A stretch of DNA of 38,321 bases from Candidatus Caccenecus avistercoris (GCA_018716965.1 DVJF01000026.1:1-38321); one strand, 5' to 3'. Positions 1 to 7,528 are shown, numbered from the stretch's first letter. Numbers and translations are program-made. The notes: generated from the sequence alone by a model not told the origin.

Positions 1-129
1 AAAAATAAGGAAAAAGCCAAAAATATTTTCCCTAATGCTTTAAAAGTTCTAAAAATGATAAAAATATTAAAATCAAAAAAAGACAAAGTAATAATTTTTT
101 TTAAAAATTTCACTTTGTCAACAGTCTGA
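1..129 (+). pseudogene. possible 3' end of a truncated gene at the window edge
   Basis: The first frame is open from the window edge to a TGA at 127-129, giving about 42 lysine-rich residues (NKEKAKNIFPNALKVLK near the start). It could be the C-terminus of a protein cut by the window edge or by element rearrangement. I do not recognise it. In sequence this AT-rich, a 42-codon open frame can occur by chance, so support is weak. Confidence 0.2.
82..119. terminator. long inverted repeat, probable terminator
   Basis: GACAAAGT at 82-89 pairs with ACTTTGTC at 112-119 around an A/T-rich centre that can pair further. It lies between a plus-strand frame end and the minus-strand permease gene, which suits a bidirectional terminator. 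No uridine tract follows the stem outside it. Confidence 0.45.
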
Positions 130-130
130 A

Positions 131-166
131 ACATTGTAATGAAATATCATTACAATGTTTTTTGCT
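131..166 (+). terminator. intrinsic terminator hairpin
   Basis: ACATTGTAATG (131-141) pairs with CATTACAATGT (148-158), and T residues follow on the plus strand. The stem overlaps the stop codon of the convergent minus-strand permease gene, so it may end transcripts from both sides. Confidence 0.6.
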
Positions 167-1292
167 TTTTGTATATATTAATAAATTCAAGAAAAATAGC
201 TGTTAATTTTGAAATAAAAAGCAAAAAGAATATATATACTAAATTTTTTAAATCATAAATTATTTTTATTTTTTCTAATAAAAGTGGATAAAAAAATAAA
301 AGCACATTAATAAATAGTATAATTAACAAGGTAAATATTAAACTTAAAAAATATATACCTAAAATATCTTTTAGTTGTAAATATATAAATTTGAAGAGAA
401 TTTTAGAAGTAATATCTTTTTTTATTGTATTAATTTTTTTTGTAACTTTTTTTTTGAAAAAATATATAGTAGAAATTATAAACAATGTAATAAATAATAT
501 GATATTGCATAATGTTATAAAATTATTGATATGTTCAATCTTATTAGTATTAAGATATATCATTGGAGAAAAATTGTATCCTAAATTTTTTAGTTCTTTT
601 TCTACATATTCCATATTTTCTAATTTATCTACTTCAATTATTGAATCATTTTGACTTTGCATAAATTCTTTACTGTAAATATCATTAGCTATCTTATTTA
701 GTGTTTTTTCATTTACATAACAAACATATTCATCAATATTTTGATTATTATTTTCATAAACTCCTACAACCTTTAAATCAATGTCAAACTTTTCTCTTTT
801 CATATTTTCGTCGTAACTACCATAATATGAAAAAGGTATGGTTTGATTTAATAATTGATTACTATTAATTATATCTGAATTTAATGAATATCTTATTTTG
901 TAAAAATCTAGTGTTGGTAAAAAATTTTGTGGACAAATGATGTAATAATTTTTGTTATCGGGGAAATAATCACCATAAACGATTTTAGGAATGTTTTCTT
1001 GACTGATGTTGTATATCCATAATTCTCCAGAGATGTTATTATTTCGAAAAATCATACTTTCCAATCCATTTTGAAAATTATAAGAATGATGCACTTTTAA
1101 AATATGTTTATTCTGTGTTAATTCTCTTTTTATTTCATTAAAACTTTTATTGTCATTCCAAACTAATAATGTTTTATATAACAGTGTTTTATAGTTACCA
1201 TTTGAAATATAAGCATTATAACTTTTTTTATAAGTATTTAAACAGAAAATTGAACTAATTAATATAATTATTAATAATATAGTTTTTTTCAT
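150..1292 (-). CDS. MacB/FtsX-type ABC permease-like membrane protein
   Basis: This 380-aa protein has an N-terminal membrane helix (about residues 4-18), a long extracytoplasmic region (about 20-255), and three C-terminal membrane helices (about 258-278, 312-336, 345-370). That is the topology of MacB/FtsX-type permeases and of bacteriocin-associated membrane proteins built on the same plan. A weak ribosome-binding site (AGAAAGG) precedes the ATG. The upstream neighbour encodes a secreted 140-residue protein, so export of or immunity to that product is a reasonable inference. The expected partner ATPase is not present downstream on this strand, so the system is incomplete here or uses an ATPase encoded elsewhere. 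The architecture is clear; the substrate is unknown. Confidence 0.6.
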   Translation of the reverse strand: MKKTILLIIILISSIFCLNTYKKSYNAYISNGNYKTLLYKTLLVWNDNKSFNEIKRELTQNKHILKVHHSYNFQNGLESMIFRNNNISGELWIYNISQENIPKIVYGDYFPDNKNYYIICPQNFLPTLDFYKIRYSLNSDIINSNQLLNQTIPFSYYGSYDENMKREKFDIDLKVVGVYENNNQNIDEYVCYVNEKTLNKIANDIYSKEFMQSQNDSIIEVDKLENMEYVEKELKNLGYNFSPMIYLNTNKIEHINNFITLCNIILFITLFIISTIYFFKKKVTKKINTIKKDITSKILFKFIYLQLKDILGIYFLSLIFTLLIILFINVLLFFYPLLLEKIKIIYDLKNLVYIFFLLFISKLTAIFLEFINIYKKQKTL

Positions 1293-1309
1293 AAAATAGT
1301 GCCTTTCTT

Positions 1310-1333
1310 AAATAAAGAGTTCTTTTAGAACTC
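1310..1333 (-). terminator. terminator or attenuator after the secreted-protein gene
   Basis: Read on the minus strand, GAGTTC-TAAAA-GAACTC is followed by TTTATTT. It sits just after the stop codon of the secreted protein and before the ribosome-binding site of the permease gene, so it may reduce permease expression relative to the secreted product. Confidence 0.5.
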
Positions 1334-1335
1334 CT

Positions 1336-1758
1336 TTACCCATTTGAAATTACTTTTATTTCTCCAGTCCATCCAGAACAAATATCTCCACCTATAATTT
1401 TTGCAGAAACATTTAGTTGCCAAAAGCCATTTCCAATATAACCCATATCCACTTTACCGCTTCCGTTTTGAGAAATGGAAACTATTTTTGTTCTTTGAGT
1501 TAATATACTAGATCCTACTCCTAATCCTAAACCGAAAACAGTTTTTTTGGTACCATCATTATTTAATTTTTTAATTTTATATTCAATAATTCCATTTCTG
1601 TATAATGCTGGCGTAGTAGTGGCAGCTGAAGTTACGAATCCTTTATTTACTTTAAAATTAGAGTTGCTATAAACGGTTTGAGATCCTGCAGCATTTACAA
1701 TTTTTATTCCAGAAAATAGCATTAAAAAAAGAGCAGCAATAGCTATTATTTTTTTCAC
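1336..1758 (-). CDS. secreted protein of unknown function, bacteriocin candidate
   Basis: A Sec-type signal peptide is clear: MKKIIAIAALFLMLFSG followed by an AxA-like site at VNAAGS. The mature part (about 115 aa) is rich in Gly, Ser, Thr and Asn with two cysteine-poor beta-like stretches, one ending in ICSGWTGEIKV. I chose the GTG at 1758 because GAGGTG lies six bases upstream; a GTG three codons earlier (1767) overlaps that Shine-Dalgarno sequence. A TATAAT lies upstream on the minus strand. The downstream MacB-like permease gene makes a secreted bacteriocin or peptide plausible, but the sequence does not match any family I can name. Confidence 0.55.
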   Translation of the reverse strand: MKKIIAIAALFLMLFSGIKIVNAAGSQTVYSNSNFKVNKGFVTSAATTTPALYRNGIIEYKIKKLNNDGTKKTVFGLGLGVGSSILTQRTKIVSISQNGSGKVDMGYIGNGFWQLNVSAKIIGGDICSGWTGEIKVISNG

Positions 1759-1862
1759 TAATTTCACCTCACTTTCACTATATTATATTCTATAAATATT
1801 CAGTAAATAATGAAAAGGCTTAATTTTTATCAATTATAAAGAAATTAAAAAGGTTTTACTTT

Positions 1863-2075
1863 TTAATTTCTTGATCTTATCTTAATTTTATAATTATTTT
1901 CGTTTAAATGCACATTTCTTTTTGCATAGCTATATAAATTTTCTATTGCATTCATTTTTTCGTGTTGTGTTTTTTGATTATTTAAATCTTTTAATGCCTT
2001 TTCTTTTGTAGCATTATAAACTTCTTGAACTTTTTTTATTATTTCTTCATTCGGCATATCTTTGTAAAAATCTTT
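1863..2075 (-). pseudogene. C-terminal fragment of the 6062-6505 gene family
   Basis: The frame encodes about 70 residues with no start of its own: FYKDMPNEEIIKKVQEVY and on, then a tail ending KIKIRSRN. Its first 33 residues are identical to residues about 110-142 of the plus-strand gene at 6062-6505, and the underlying 99 bp (1977-2075) are identical in inverted orientation to 6389-6487. It keeps a tail that the plus-strand copy lacks. It is therefore the displaced 3' part of that gene or of a second copy, joined at 2076 to a truncated traG. It is probably not translated in this arrangement. Confidence 0.75.
1977..2075 (-). repeat. 99-bp inverted duplication, left copy
   Basis: The reverse complement of 1977-2075 matches 6389-6487 base for base by eye. 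The left copy is followed at 2076 by traG coding sequence, and the right copy is preceded by the intact N-terminal part of the duplicated gene. Confidence 0.9.
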
Positions 2076-3124
2076 CTTCAAAGGATATGTATTGGGAAAA
2101 GTCAGCAACTGCAGTATTGTCTGCTTTATGCTATGCTTTAATAGAAGATTGTAAAACTGAAGATGAAGTGAATTTATATTCTATCTATAATTTGCTAGTA
2201 GAACACGGTACCAAAACTATTGATAGATTTAATTCATTGGATTTATATTTTCAACAAAAACCAATGGGAAGTTTATCTAAAATGAGTTATGCCACAGGTT
2301 CATTTGCTAAAGGTGAAACTCGTGCTACACTTTTTTCTGTGCTTGCAACAACTATTAAAATGTTTAGTGATACTGGAATAGCCAATCTTACTAGTCATAC
2401 AGACTTTGAACTTAATAGTATAGGAAAAGAAAAAACTGTTGTATTTTTGATTATCCCTGATGAAAAGGAATCAAGGCACGAGTTAGCTTCTCTTTTTATA
2501 GACCAATGCTATCAAGCCTTGGTAAATTCAGCACAATCCTATAGTGATGGTAAGATGCCAATAAGAGTTAACTTTATTTTAGATGAATTTGCAAATATGC
2601 CACCTATAACTTCCATATCAAATAAAATTACTGTTTCAAGATCTCGTAATATTCGCTTTTATTTAGTTTTACAAGATTTTGACCAGTTAAAAGAAACGTA
2701 TAAAGATTCGGCAGGAACTATTAAATCAAATTGTACTAATTGGATTTATCTTCTTACTTCTGACAACGAAACTGCTCGTGAGATTTCAAATCGACTAGGA
2801 AAATATACTATTTCTTCCGAACGTGTCTCTACATCTAGTAGAATAGAGCAATTAGATTATAACATTTCGAATGATAAGTCTTTATTGGGCAGAGAATTGC
2901 TTATGCCTGATGAGTTAATGAGGTTTAAATTTGGTGAAGCTTTGTTCATTAAAGCAAGAAAGTATCCAGTTAAAACTATGGCAATTCCAATATATGACTA
3001 TCCTATAAAATTTAAAAAAATATCTTTACCTATTGAAGTAAAAAATACTGAAATAAAATGTTTTAATTTGGATGAGTTTAGAAAATTAAAATCTAGTCAA
3101 GAAAATAAAATTGATTTAGAATAA
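2076..3124 (+). pseudogene. VirD4/TraG-type coupling protein, C-terminal half
   Basis: The product (345 aa from an internal ATG at 2087) matches the C-terminal half of type IV coupling proteins that pump DNA into the conjugation channel. It has the Walker B-type motif FILDEFANMPPI and the downstream FYLVLQDFDQLKETY and NCTNWIYLLTSDNETA regions. The N-terminal membrane helices and the Walker A loop are absent; family members are usually 500-650 aa. The coding sequence starts abruptly at the 99-bp repeat junction at 2076, and there is no ribosome-binding site. The gene is therefore truncated by rearrangement and should not support conjugation. Confidence 0.85.
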
Positions 3125-3175
3125 GTTGATTAATAATACTTTCAGAGTTAACATTCAACTTGAAAGTGAGGATAT

Positions 3176-3565
3176 ATGAAAGAAAAATTATTATGTTTAG
3201 GAACAGAAGAAAGTATTATTATTTTCAATGAACATTGTAGTGAAGCAATTAGAATTAGTAATCATAATAATGAAATTATTACATCTAAAATTAAAAATGA
3301 GGCTATTATTGAAAATATAAAAATTTTTCCTGTTAAGTATTCTGATTTAGAGCATTATTTTATTTTTAAAAATTATTATCAGCAAATGGCCGGATTAGGT
3401 GTAAACAAAGAAATAAAACATAAATTAGAGGAATTGATGGATTATCATTTAAAATTCATAAATATTCCAAAAAATAACAATAACGATATAGAAAATATTC
3501 TTTATCAGGTTACAGTGCTTTTTAAAAATGAATGTGATGAAAACCATAAATACAAAGACTTTTAA
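3176..3565 (+). CDS. hypothetical element protein, 129 aa
   Basis: A clean frame begins at ATG with AAAGTGAGG upstream as a weak ribosome-binding site. The protein is soluble, mixed alpha/beta in appearance (KLLCLGTEESIIIFNE at the N-terminus), with no membrane helix and no motif I recognise. It lies 51 bp after the traG remnant in the same direction, as expected for a small accessory gene of a conjugative element. Function unknown. Confidence 0.6.
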   Translation: MKEKLLCLGTEESIIIFNEHCSEAIRISNHNNEIITSKIKNEAIIENIKIFPVKYSDLEHYFIFKNYYQQMAGLGVNKEIKHKLEELMDYHLKFINIPKNNNNDIENILYQVTVLFKNECDENHKYKDF

Positions 3566-3916
3566 TCTTAAAAATACAGCTATATTTTATGTTTATATAT
3601 TTGAATAAATAGACAGATTTATTCCCTTAAATATGCAAAACAAGTAATTATTAACTTAGTTAAGTATAAATAAATATTAAAATTATCTTATTTTAGCCAA
3701 AAAATTAGTTTTATATACAAATGAAAATTTATTTAATTTTTTATATAACTAATTATATTTAATTGCATCATTAAATTTTGGACAACAAATGAACAACATG
3801 ATTTGGTAGGATTTTTGAACCATATTTATGTAAATAAGGTGACAATTTTTTAAATTTTATTGAATTTTGGTAAATAATATATTACAATTAATTTACAACG
3901 AACTCATTGATGTTTT
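3566..3916. other. AT-rich intergenic region ahead of the retron
   Basis: About 350 bases with no convincing gene on either strand. It contains only short AT-rich repeats, including two copies of a motif ending AATTTTGG near 3770 and 3860. It may hold the promoter of the retron RNA, but I cannot pick one with confidence. Confidence 0.5.
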
Positions 3917-3947
3917 CGATTAAAATCATATATTAATGTGATTTTCG
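3917..3947. repeat. hairpin upstream of the retron RNA core
   Basis: CG plus AAAATCA (3917-3918, 3922-3928) pair with TGATTTTCG (3939-3947), with a small bulge. It lies 14 bases before the closing stem of the candidate retron RNA and may be part of the same transcript or a regulatory site. Confidence 0.45.
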
Positions 3948-3961
3948 TAATTTTTTGGTCT

Positions 3962-4074
3962 AACAAGACTGTCCTTATATTTGGGGAGCATTAGTAAATA
4001 ATTTAGTAATGCATATATACGAAGTATAAGTAGTAATGCTATATCAAAAATATGGTATAGTTAGATGGTCTGTT
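3962..4074 (+). ncRNA. candidate retron msr-msd RNA
   Basis: The region upstream of the retron reverse transcriptase folds by eye into a closed multi-branch structure. A closing helix joins 3962-3973 to 4064-4074 (11 pairs, one bulged A, two G-U pairs). Inside are three hairpins: GCATTA...TAATGC (3988-4012, inner TAAAT/ATTTA), TATAC-GAA-GTATA (4016-4028), and CTATATC...GGTATAG (4039-4060, 8-base loop). Retrons place a structured RNA directly upstream of the RT operon, with complementary ends that position the priming guanosine. Position and closing helix fit; I could not identify the branching G or an msr/msd boundary. Limits may be off by tens of bases. Confidence 0.55.
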
Positions 4075-4136
4075 CCTTAACAATTAAGTTAGTCAATGGG
4101 CCTCTAATAATATTTATATTAAAGGAGGAAATAATT

Positions 4137-4355
4137 ATGGATAGTAATATCAAATTTACTTCTGTTAACAAAAAGAAAAAGACTAAAAGAACTTTTATCA
4201 TGAATTTTTCAAAAAAAGATTTCTTTGCTATTCTTGCATTAGAAGTAATAACTAACCCATCATTTTTAGAATTCGTTGTTGAAATTGTTAAAACAATACT
4301 GAACAGACCTTTCTATTATTTTGATAATAATAGTTTTTTTTATTTAAGGAGTTGA
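4137..4355 (+). CDS. 72-aa retron companion protein, possible effector
   Basis: The ATG at 4137 has a strong AAAGGAGG seven bases upstream; an in-frame ATG at 4065 lies inside the structured RNA and is unlikely to be used. The protein has a strongly basic N-terminus (KKKKTKR at residues 12-18), then a hydrophobic or amphipathic stretch (about 32-58, FFAILALEV...EFVVEIVKTIL) and an aromatic tail. It lies between the RNA and the reverse transcriptase, and its TGA is 5 bp before the RT start, so the two are co-translated. Many retrons encode a toxic effector beside the RT, and small membrane-active effectors are known in some types. That role is an inference; no family match is recognised. Confidence 0.65.
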   Translation: MDSNIKFTSVNKKKKTKRTFIMNFSKKDFFAILALEVITNPSFLEFVVEIVKTILNRPFYYFDNNSFFYLRS

Positions 4356-4360
4356 AATAA

Positions 4361-5626
4361 ATGGATTTAAATAAATTAATTGAAGAAAATATTAGCAAAA
4401 ATAGAATTACTGGTTTAACCAAGCCTAAAATAATAAAAGAAATGTTATCAATTCCAGAAAATATTAATTTAAAAAAATTAGACCAAATTATTAATTCCTG
4501 TTATAGTACTTTTTATATAAAAAAGAATTGGTCAAAGCATCAAGAAACTGAAGAAGAAAAATATATAAGATATTTAAATATACATCAAGAATTATCAGAA
4601 AGAATACAGCAACTTCCTGAAAATGCTGATAAAACTAAGTATAGAAAAATTTTAGTAATTAATGAACCTTGGCTAAAAGTAAGTCAAAAAAAACTAAATA
4701 AATTATTAACTAGTATTTTATTAACCAAAAAAGAAAAAGCAAAAAAGAGAGAAAGTATTGTTCCGTATTTACATTCTTCTGTTAAACAAAGATCTTATAC
4801 AACAAATGCACAAGCGCATATAGGAGATAAATATGTTTTTGCAATAGATTTAAAAGATTTTTATCCATCAGTAACAAAAGTAAAAATTTTCAATTTTTTT
4901 AAAAAGCATTTTAAACTTCCTAGTGATATTGCTATGATTTATGCAGTTCTTTCAACCTATAAATCAGATAATGGAGAATACTGTTTGGGTCAAGGTTTAT
5001 CACAAAGTTCAACATTAGCATTTTTAGTAAATTATCGATTGTTTAATTATTTATATCTTGAAGCCCAAAAATTAGGTATAGAAATGACTATTTATGTAGA
5101 TGATGTTATTTTTAGTTCTTCTAGTCCGATTCCACAAAAATTTATTAATAGACTTTTTGGAATAATTAAAGAAAATAAAATGTCTATAAAAAGAAGAAAA
5201 GTGTATTATTATGGAAAAAAGCAAACAAAAAAAATCACAGGAATTTATATAAAAAAAAATAAAACCTCAGTGGCTTATGAAAAACATAAAGAAATTAGAA
5301 TTCAATATAATTATCTAAAAGAAAAAATAAAAGAAATAAAAACTTTTAGTGATTATTTATGTATATATAATCTTTATTTAAAATTTTATGGAAATTATCA
5401 TCATATATTAAATGTGGAAAAGAAAATCAATAATAAAATTTTAAATTTTGTAGATAAATATGATGAATTTTTTCCTAAAGGAATTCATAAGAAACAAAAA
5501 CAGCCATACAGTGTTCAAAATATAAAAACTATCAATGATGTACAAAGACTAAATAAATGTTATCAAAAGTTAAAAAATAAAAATTTAAACGAAGTAATAT
5601 TAGATTATCCTAATGTTAATTTATAA
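4361..5626 (+). CDS. ret: retron-type reverse transcriptase
   Basis: This 421-aa protein has the retron RT hallmarks: region X NAxxH as NAQAH (149-153), motif A FAIDLKDFYPS (about 160-170), motif B' GQGLSQSSTLAF (210-221), the catalytic YVDD (245-248), and a VTG-like region Y as ITG (292-294). It has no maturase or HNH domain as in group II introns, and no template/variable repeats as in diversity-generating elements. The C-terminal basic region would bind the msr RNA. Reverse transcription of the upstream RNA into msDNA, guarding the adjacent effector as an anti-phage system, is the expected role. AAGGAG precedes the ATG. The catalytic residues are intact, in contrast to the broken conjugation genes around it. 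Confidence 0.92.
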   Translation: MDLNKLIEENISKNRITGLTKPKIIKEMLSIPENINLKKLDQIINSCYSTFYIKKNWSKHQETEEEKYIRYLNIHQELSERIQQLPENADKTKYRKILVINEPWLKVSQKKLNKLLTSILLTKKEKAKKRESIVPYLHSSVKQRSYTTNAQAHIGDKYVFAIDLKDFYPSVTKVKIFNFFKKHFKLPSDIAMIYAVLSTYKSDNGEYCLGQGLSQSSTLAFLVNYRLFNYLYLEAQKLGIEMTIYVDDVIFSSSSPIPQKFINRLFGIIKENKMSIKRRKVYYYGKKQTKKITGIYIKKNKTSVAYEKHKEIRIQYNYLKEKIKEIKTFSDYLCIYNLYLKFYGNYHHILNVEKKINNKILNFVDKYDEFFPKGIHKKQKQPYSVQNIKTINDVQRLNKCYQKLKNKNLNEVILDYPNVNL

Positions 5627-5646
5627 TCACAAAGGAGGATTGATAA

Positions 5647-5721
5647 ATGAATTTAAACTATGCTATATTTAGAAGCCACCCTAAGTTAATTTGTAAAGGA
5701 GAAATTAATTATAAATATTAA
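5647..5721 (+). pseudogene. probable MobV-type relaxase N-terminal relic
   Basis: AAAGGAGG precedes an ATG that opens a 24-codon frame beginning MNLNYAIFRSHPKL and then stopping. YAIFR at the extreme N-terminus is typical of MobV/plasmid-recombination relaxases, whose next conserved block (HNKRE) is missing here. It is probably the first dozen codons of a mobilisation gene left after a deletion. The segment overlaps the start of the next gene. A genuine leader peptide is the alternative. Confidence 0.4.
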
Positions 5722-6049
5722 AAATATTTCATGTAACGAAGTTAAAGAACTAAGAAACAATAATTATGAATTTTTGATTTTACAGGGCTGTGGTGGCGAT
5801 CTTAACGATTGGGTTAATGGCTTTACAGATATGTTGAAGGATGAGGGAATCGTAAACGATTCTTTTTCTTTTGATGAAGTGTATAGTTTTGAAAATAATA
5901 ATTTAATTAATTTAGCTTTTGCTATTAATAATGAAAATTTAGATATAGGGAAACTTGCTATTTTTAGATTAAAAATTAGAAATGATTTTGGTGCAATGTG
6001 GCTATCTGATTATATTGATAATGGCTATATTAAAGATGTAAGATTATAA
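5711..6049 (+). CDS. conserved mobile-element protein with an apparent AUA start
   Basis: The frame encodes about 112 aa. The central QGCGGDLNDWVNGFTDMLKDE and the later GKLAIFRLKI...MWLSDYIDNGY resemble a small protein family I have seen in conjugative elements of gut Bacillota; its function is unknown. The first canonical start codon is an internal TTG at 5774 without a ribosome-binding site, and coding character clearly extends upstream. AAAGGAG ends at 5701 and ATA lies at 5711-5713, where ATG would be expected; an ATT at 5708 is the alternative. It is the first of four consecutive element genes with this feature. Confidence 0.6.
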   Translation: MNIKNISCNEVKELRNNNYEFLILQGCGGDLNDWVNGFTDMLKDEGIVNDSFSFDEVYSFENNNLINLAFAINNENLDIGKLAIFRLKIRNDFGAMWLSDYIDNGYIKDVRL

Positions 6050-6061
6050 GGGGGAATTATT

Positions 6062-6505
6062 ATATTTAATGAATTAAAAAAAGAATATGAAGAAAAGTTT
6101 AATAAAGAATTAAATAAAACGGGAATATTTTGGGCTTTTAGTAATCAACAATTCGATGAAAACAAAACTCATAAAGATGCGCCTAATGATGAATATTTGT
6201 CTATTGGATCAGGTGGTTATATACACAAATCAAATAAATTAAAATTAGATAATTTTTATAAAGTTATAGTTCCTAAATTAAAAAAAGATTTTACTGATAA
6301 AATAAAAATTGAAGAATTAATTGAATATGAATTAATAAATCATGAATGTTACTATATTGGTGATTATAGTTTGGCAGTATTTTCTATAAAAGATTTTTAC
6401 AAAGATATGCCGAATGAAGAAATAATAAAAAAAGTTCAAGAAGTTTATAATGCTACAAAAGAAAAGGCATTAAAAGATTTAAATAATAGTAGTATTGGAA
6501 TCTAA
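6062..6505 (+). CDS. element protein with exchanged C-terminus and apparent AUA start
   Basis: About 147 aa, charged and soluble: FNELKKEYEEKFNKEL, then GIFWAFSNQQFDENKT and LSIGSGGYIHKSN. No ATG, GTG or TTG precedes the conserved N-terminal part; AGGGGG ends at 6054 and ATA is at 6062. Residues about 110-142 are encoded by the 99-bp inverted duplication, after which the frame ends in only SSIGI. The minus-strand fragment at 1863-2075 continues the same 33 residues into a 37-residue tail. A full-length product would be about 179 aa, so this gene has lost or exchanged its natural C-terminus. Function unknown. Confidence 0.6.
   Translation: MFNELKKEYEEKFNKELNKTGIFWAFSNQQFDENKTHKDAPNDEYLSIGSGGYIHKSNKLKLDNFYKVIVPKLKKDFTDKIKIEELIEYELINHECYYIGDYSLAVFSIKDFYKDMPNEEIIKKVQEVYNATKEKALKDLNNSSIGI
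6389..6487 (+). repeat. 99-bp inverted duplication, right copy
   Basis: It is identical in inverted orientation to 1977-2075. The copies bracket about 4.3 kb containing the traG remnant, the retron and two element genes. Flipping that segment would join the gene at 6062 to its longer C-terminal tail. Confidence 0.9.
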
Positions 6506-6549
6506 AGAAAAATCAAAATAGATAAAAATATAAGCCATTAATTTATTGC

Positions 6550-6579
6550 TTGACAGAGCTGTGAAAAATAGCTTGTCAA
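6550..6579. repeat. hairpin between element gene and tRNA-Cys
   Basis: TTGACA-G-AGCT (6550-6560) pairs with AGCTTGTCAA (6570-6579). It lies between the convergent element gene and tRNA-Cys and could contribute to termination in either direction. Confidence 0.4.
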
Positions 6580-6582
6580 AAT

Positions 6583-6605
6583 AAAAAAGAGCTTTCAAAA
6601 GCCCT
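6583..6605 (-). terminator. intrinsic terminator of tRNA-Cys
   Basis: On the minus strand AGGGCTTT pairs with AAAGCTCT (6605-6588) and a run of six T follows. It lies 16 bases after the CCA end of the tRNA. Confidence 0.7.
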
Positions 6606-6620
6606 TAAAATAAACAAAAT

Positions 6621-6694
6621 TGGAGGAGCCTACCGGATTTGAACCGGTGCTAACGGAGTTGCAGTCCGGTGCCTTACCACTTGGCTAAAGCTCC
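6621..6694 (-). tRNA. tRNA-Cys (GCA)
   Basis: The minus strand reads as a full cloverleaf: GGAGCTT acceptor, GCC...GGC D-arm, anticodon loop CTGCAAC with GCA, T-arm ACCGG-TTCAAAT-CCGGT, and encoded CCA. Pair 27-43 is a C-T mismatch. It has its own promoter and terminator and lies inside the element region, between the retron segment and the xis-int genes. Confidence 0.95.
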
Positions 6695-6734
6695 ATATCG
6701 CAATGAAATAATACTTCCCTTCATTGCATTTACT

Positions 6735-6763
6735 ATTTTACACTAATGTTGCATCTTTGTCAA
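6735..6763 (-). promoter_or_regulatory. sigma-A promoter of tRNA-Cys
   Basis: On the minus strand TTGACA (6763-6758) and TAAAAT (6740-6735) are separated by exactly 17 bases, about 40 bases upstream of the tRNA. Confidence 0.8.
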
Positions 6764-6814
6764 TTAGTGTAAATGTTTTTTTATGTTTAATTTTATGTTT
6801 TAAGGAGGAATTTT

Positions 6815-7219
6815 ATGATTATATTACATAAAAGTTTAAAAAGAAGTGAAGAATTAGTAAGATCTATTCGTAGAAAATTTGAATACGATGGTAAAGCTAT
6901 AAGCGGTGTTATGGAATGTTTTAATAATAAAGATTATCAAGGATATATCTTAAAAATTATGCATTCTTTTAATAAAGGTAATGATCTCGTTATATGGTTT
7001 TATGAATCTTTAAAAGATAAAAATATTCAAGTAGCTTATAGCACTTTATCTAATGTTGATGAATTTAATAATTGGATAGATAAAGAGCAATTAAATGTCA
7101 AAGTATATCCTATTGTTAAAGAAATTAAAAGAGATATTGTTAGTGATGTTTTTAATAATATAATTAATTATTATGGGTTAGACGAACAAATAGAAGAAGA
7201 AAAAAGTCTAAAAATTTAG
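6815..7219 (+). CDS. hypothetical element protein upstream of xis-int
   Basis: A 134-aa frame starts at ATG with AAGGAGG six bases upstream. The product is soluble and mixed alpha/beta (DYQGYILKIMHSFNKGND, VIWFYESLKDKNIQVAY), with no motif I can name. It is followed 10 bp later by the excisionase-like gene and then the integrase, so it is the first gene of the site-specific recombination operon. It gives the reference ATG spacing for that operon: the next gene has the same GGAGG-to-start distance but an ATA. Confidence 0.65.
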   Translation: MIILHKSLKRSEELVRSIRRKFEYDGKAISGVMECFNNKDYQGYILKIMHSFNKGNDLVIWFYESLKDKNIQVAYSTLSNVDEFNNWIDKEQLNVKVYPIVKEIKRDIVSDVFNNIINYYGLDEQIEEEKSLKI

Positions 7220-7229
7220 GAGGCATTTT

Positions 7230-7526
7230 ATAGAACTAAAAAGATTAAGTGATATTTTTTATGAAATAGCAGATTTTTTAAAAAATTATGAGTTGCAAGA
7301 GGAAAATAAGAATTTAAAGCAAAATACTGAAGATGAAAAATTATATAAATTAAAAGAGATATTGGAGTTATACCCGATATTAACCACTTATTCTGTAAAT
7401 AAGGCGGTCAATGAGAAAAAATTAAAAGCAATTCAACTTGGCAAAACTAGATTTTATAAAAAGAAAGATATTGAAAAGTTTTTGGAATCTAATTATGATT
7501 GTAAAAAATACCTAGGAGGGTTTTAA
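7230..7526 (+). CDS. xis: excisionase-like HTH protein with an apparent AUA start
   Basis: About 98 aa. The C-terminal half LKEILELYPILTTYSVNKAV...GKTRFYKKKDIEKFLES is a MerR/HTH_17-type winged helix as found in excisionases and small DNA-binding partners of tyrosine integrases. The coding frame extends back to ATA at 7230, which follows AGGAGG by six bases, exactly as the preceding ATG follows its own AGGAGG. The nearest canonical start (TTG at 7293) has no ribosome-binding site and would remove about 21 residues. It lies two bases before the integrase start region, as usual for xis-int pairs. Confidence 0.65.
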   Translation: MELKRLSDIFYEIADFLKNYELQEENKNLKQNTEDEKLYKLKEILELYPILTTYSVNKAVNEKKLKAIQLGKTRFYKKKDIEKFLESNYDCKKYLGGF

Positions 7527-7528
7527 AT

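Noticed and set aside
391-654. plus-strand 87-aa frame
   Set aside because: It is antisense to the permease gene and only mirrors its hydrophobic codons.
4065-4136. longer start for the 72-aa retron protein
   Set aside because: The upstream ATG lies in the closing helix of the structured RNA and has no Shine-Dalgarno.
4361-5626. group II intron or diversity-generating RT
   Set aside because: NAxxH and the VTG-like motif fit retrons; there is no maturase domain and no template/variable repeat pair.
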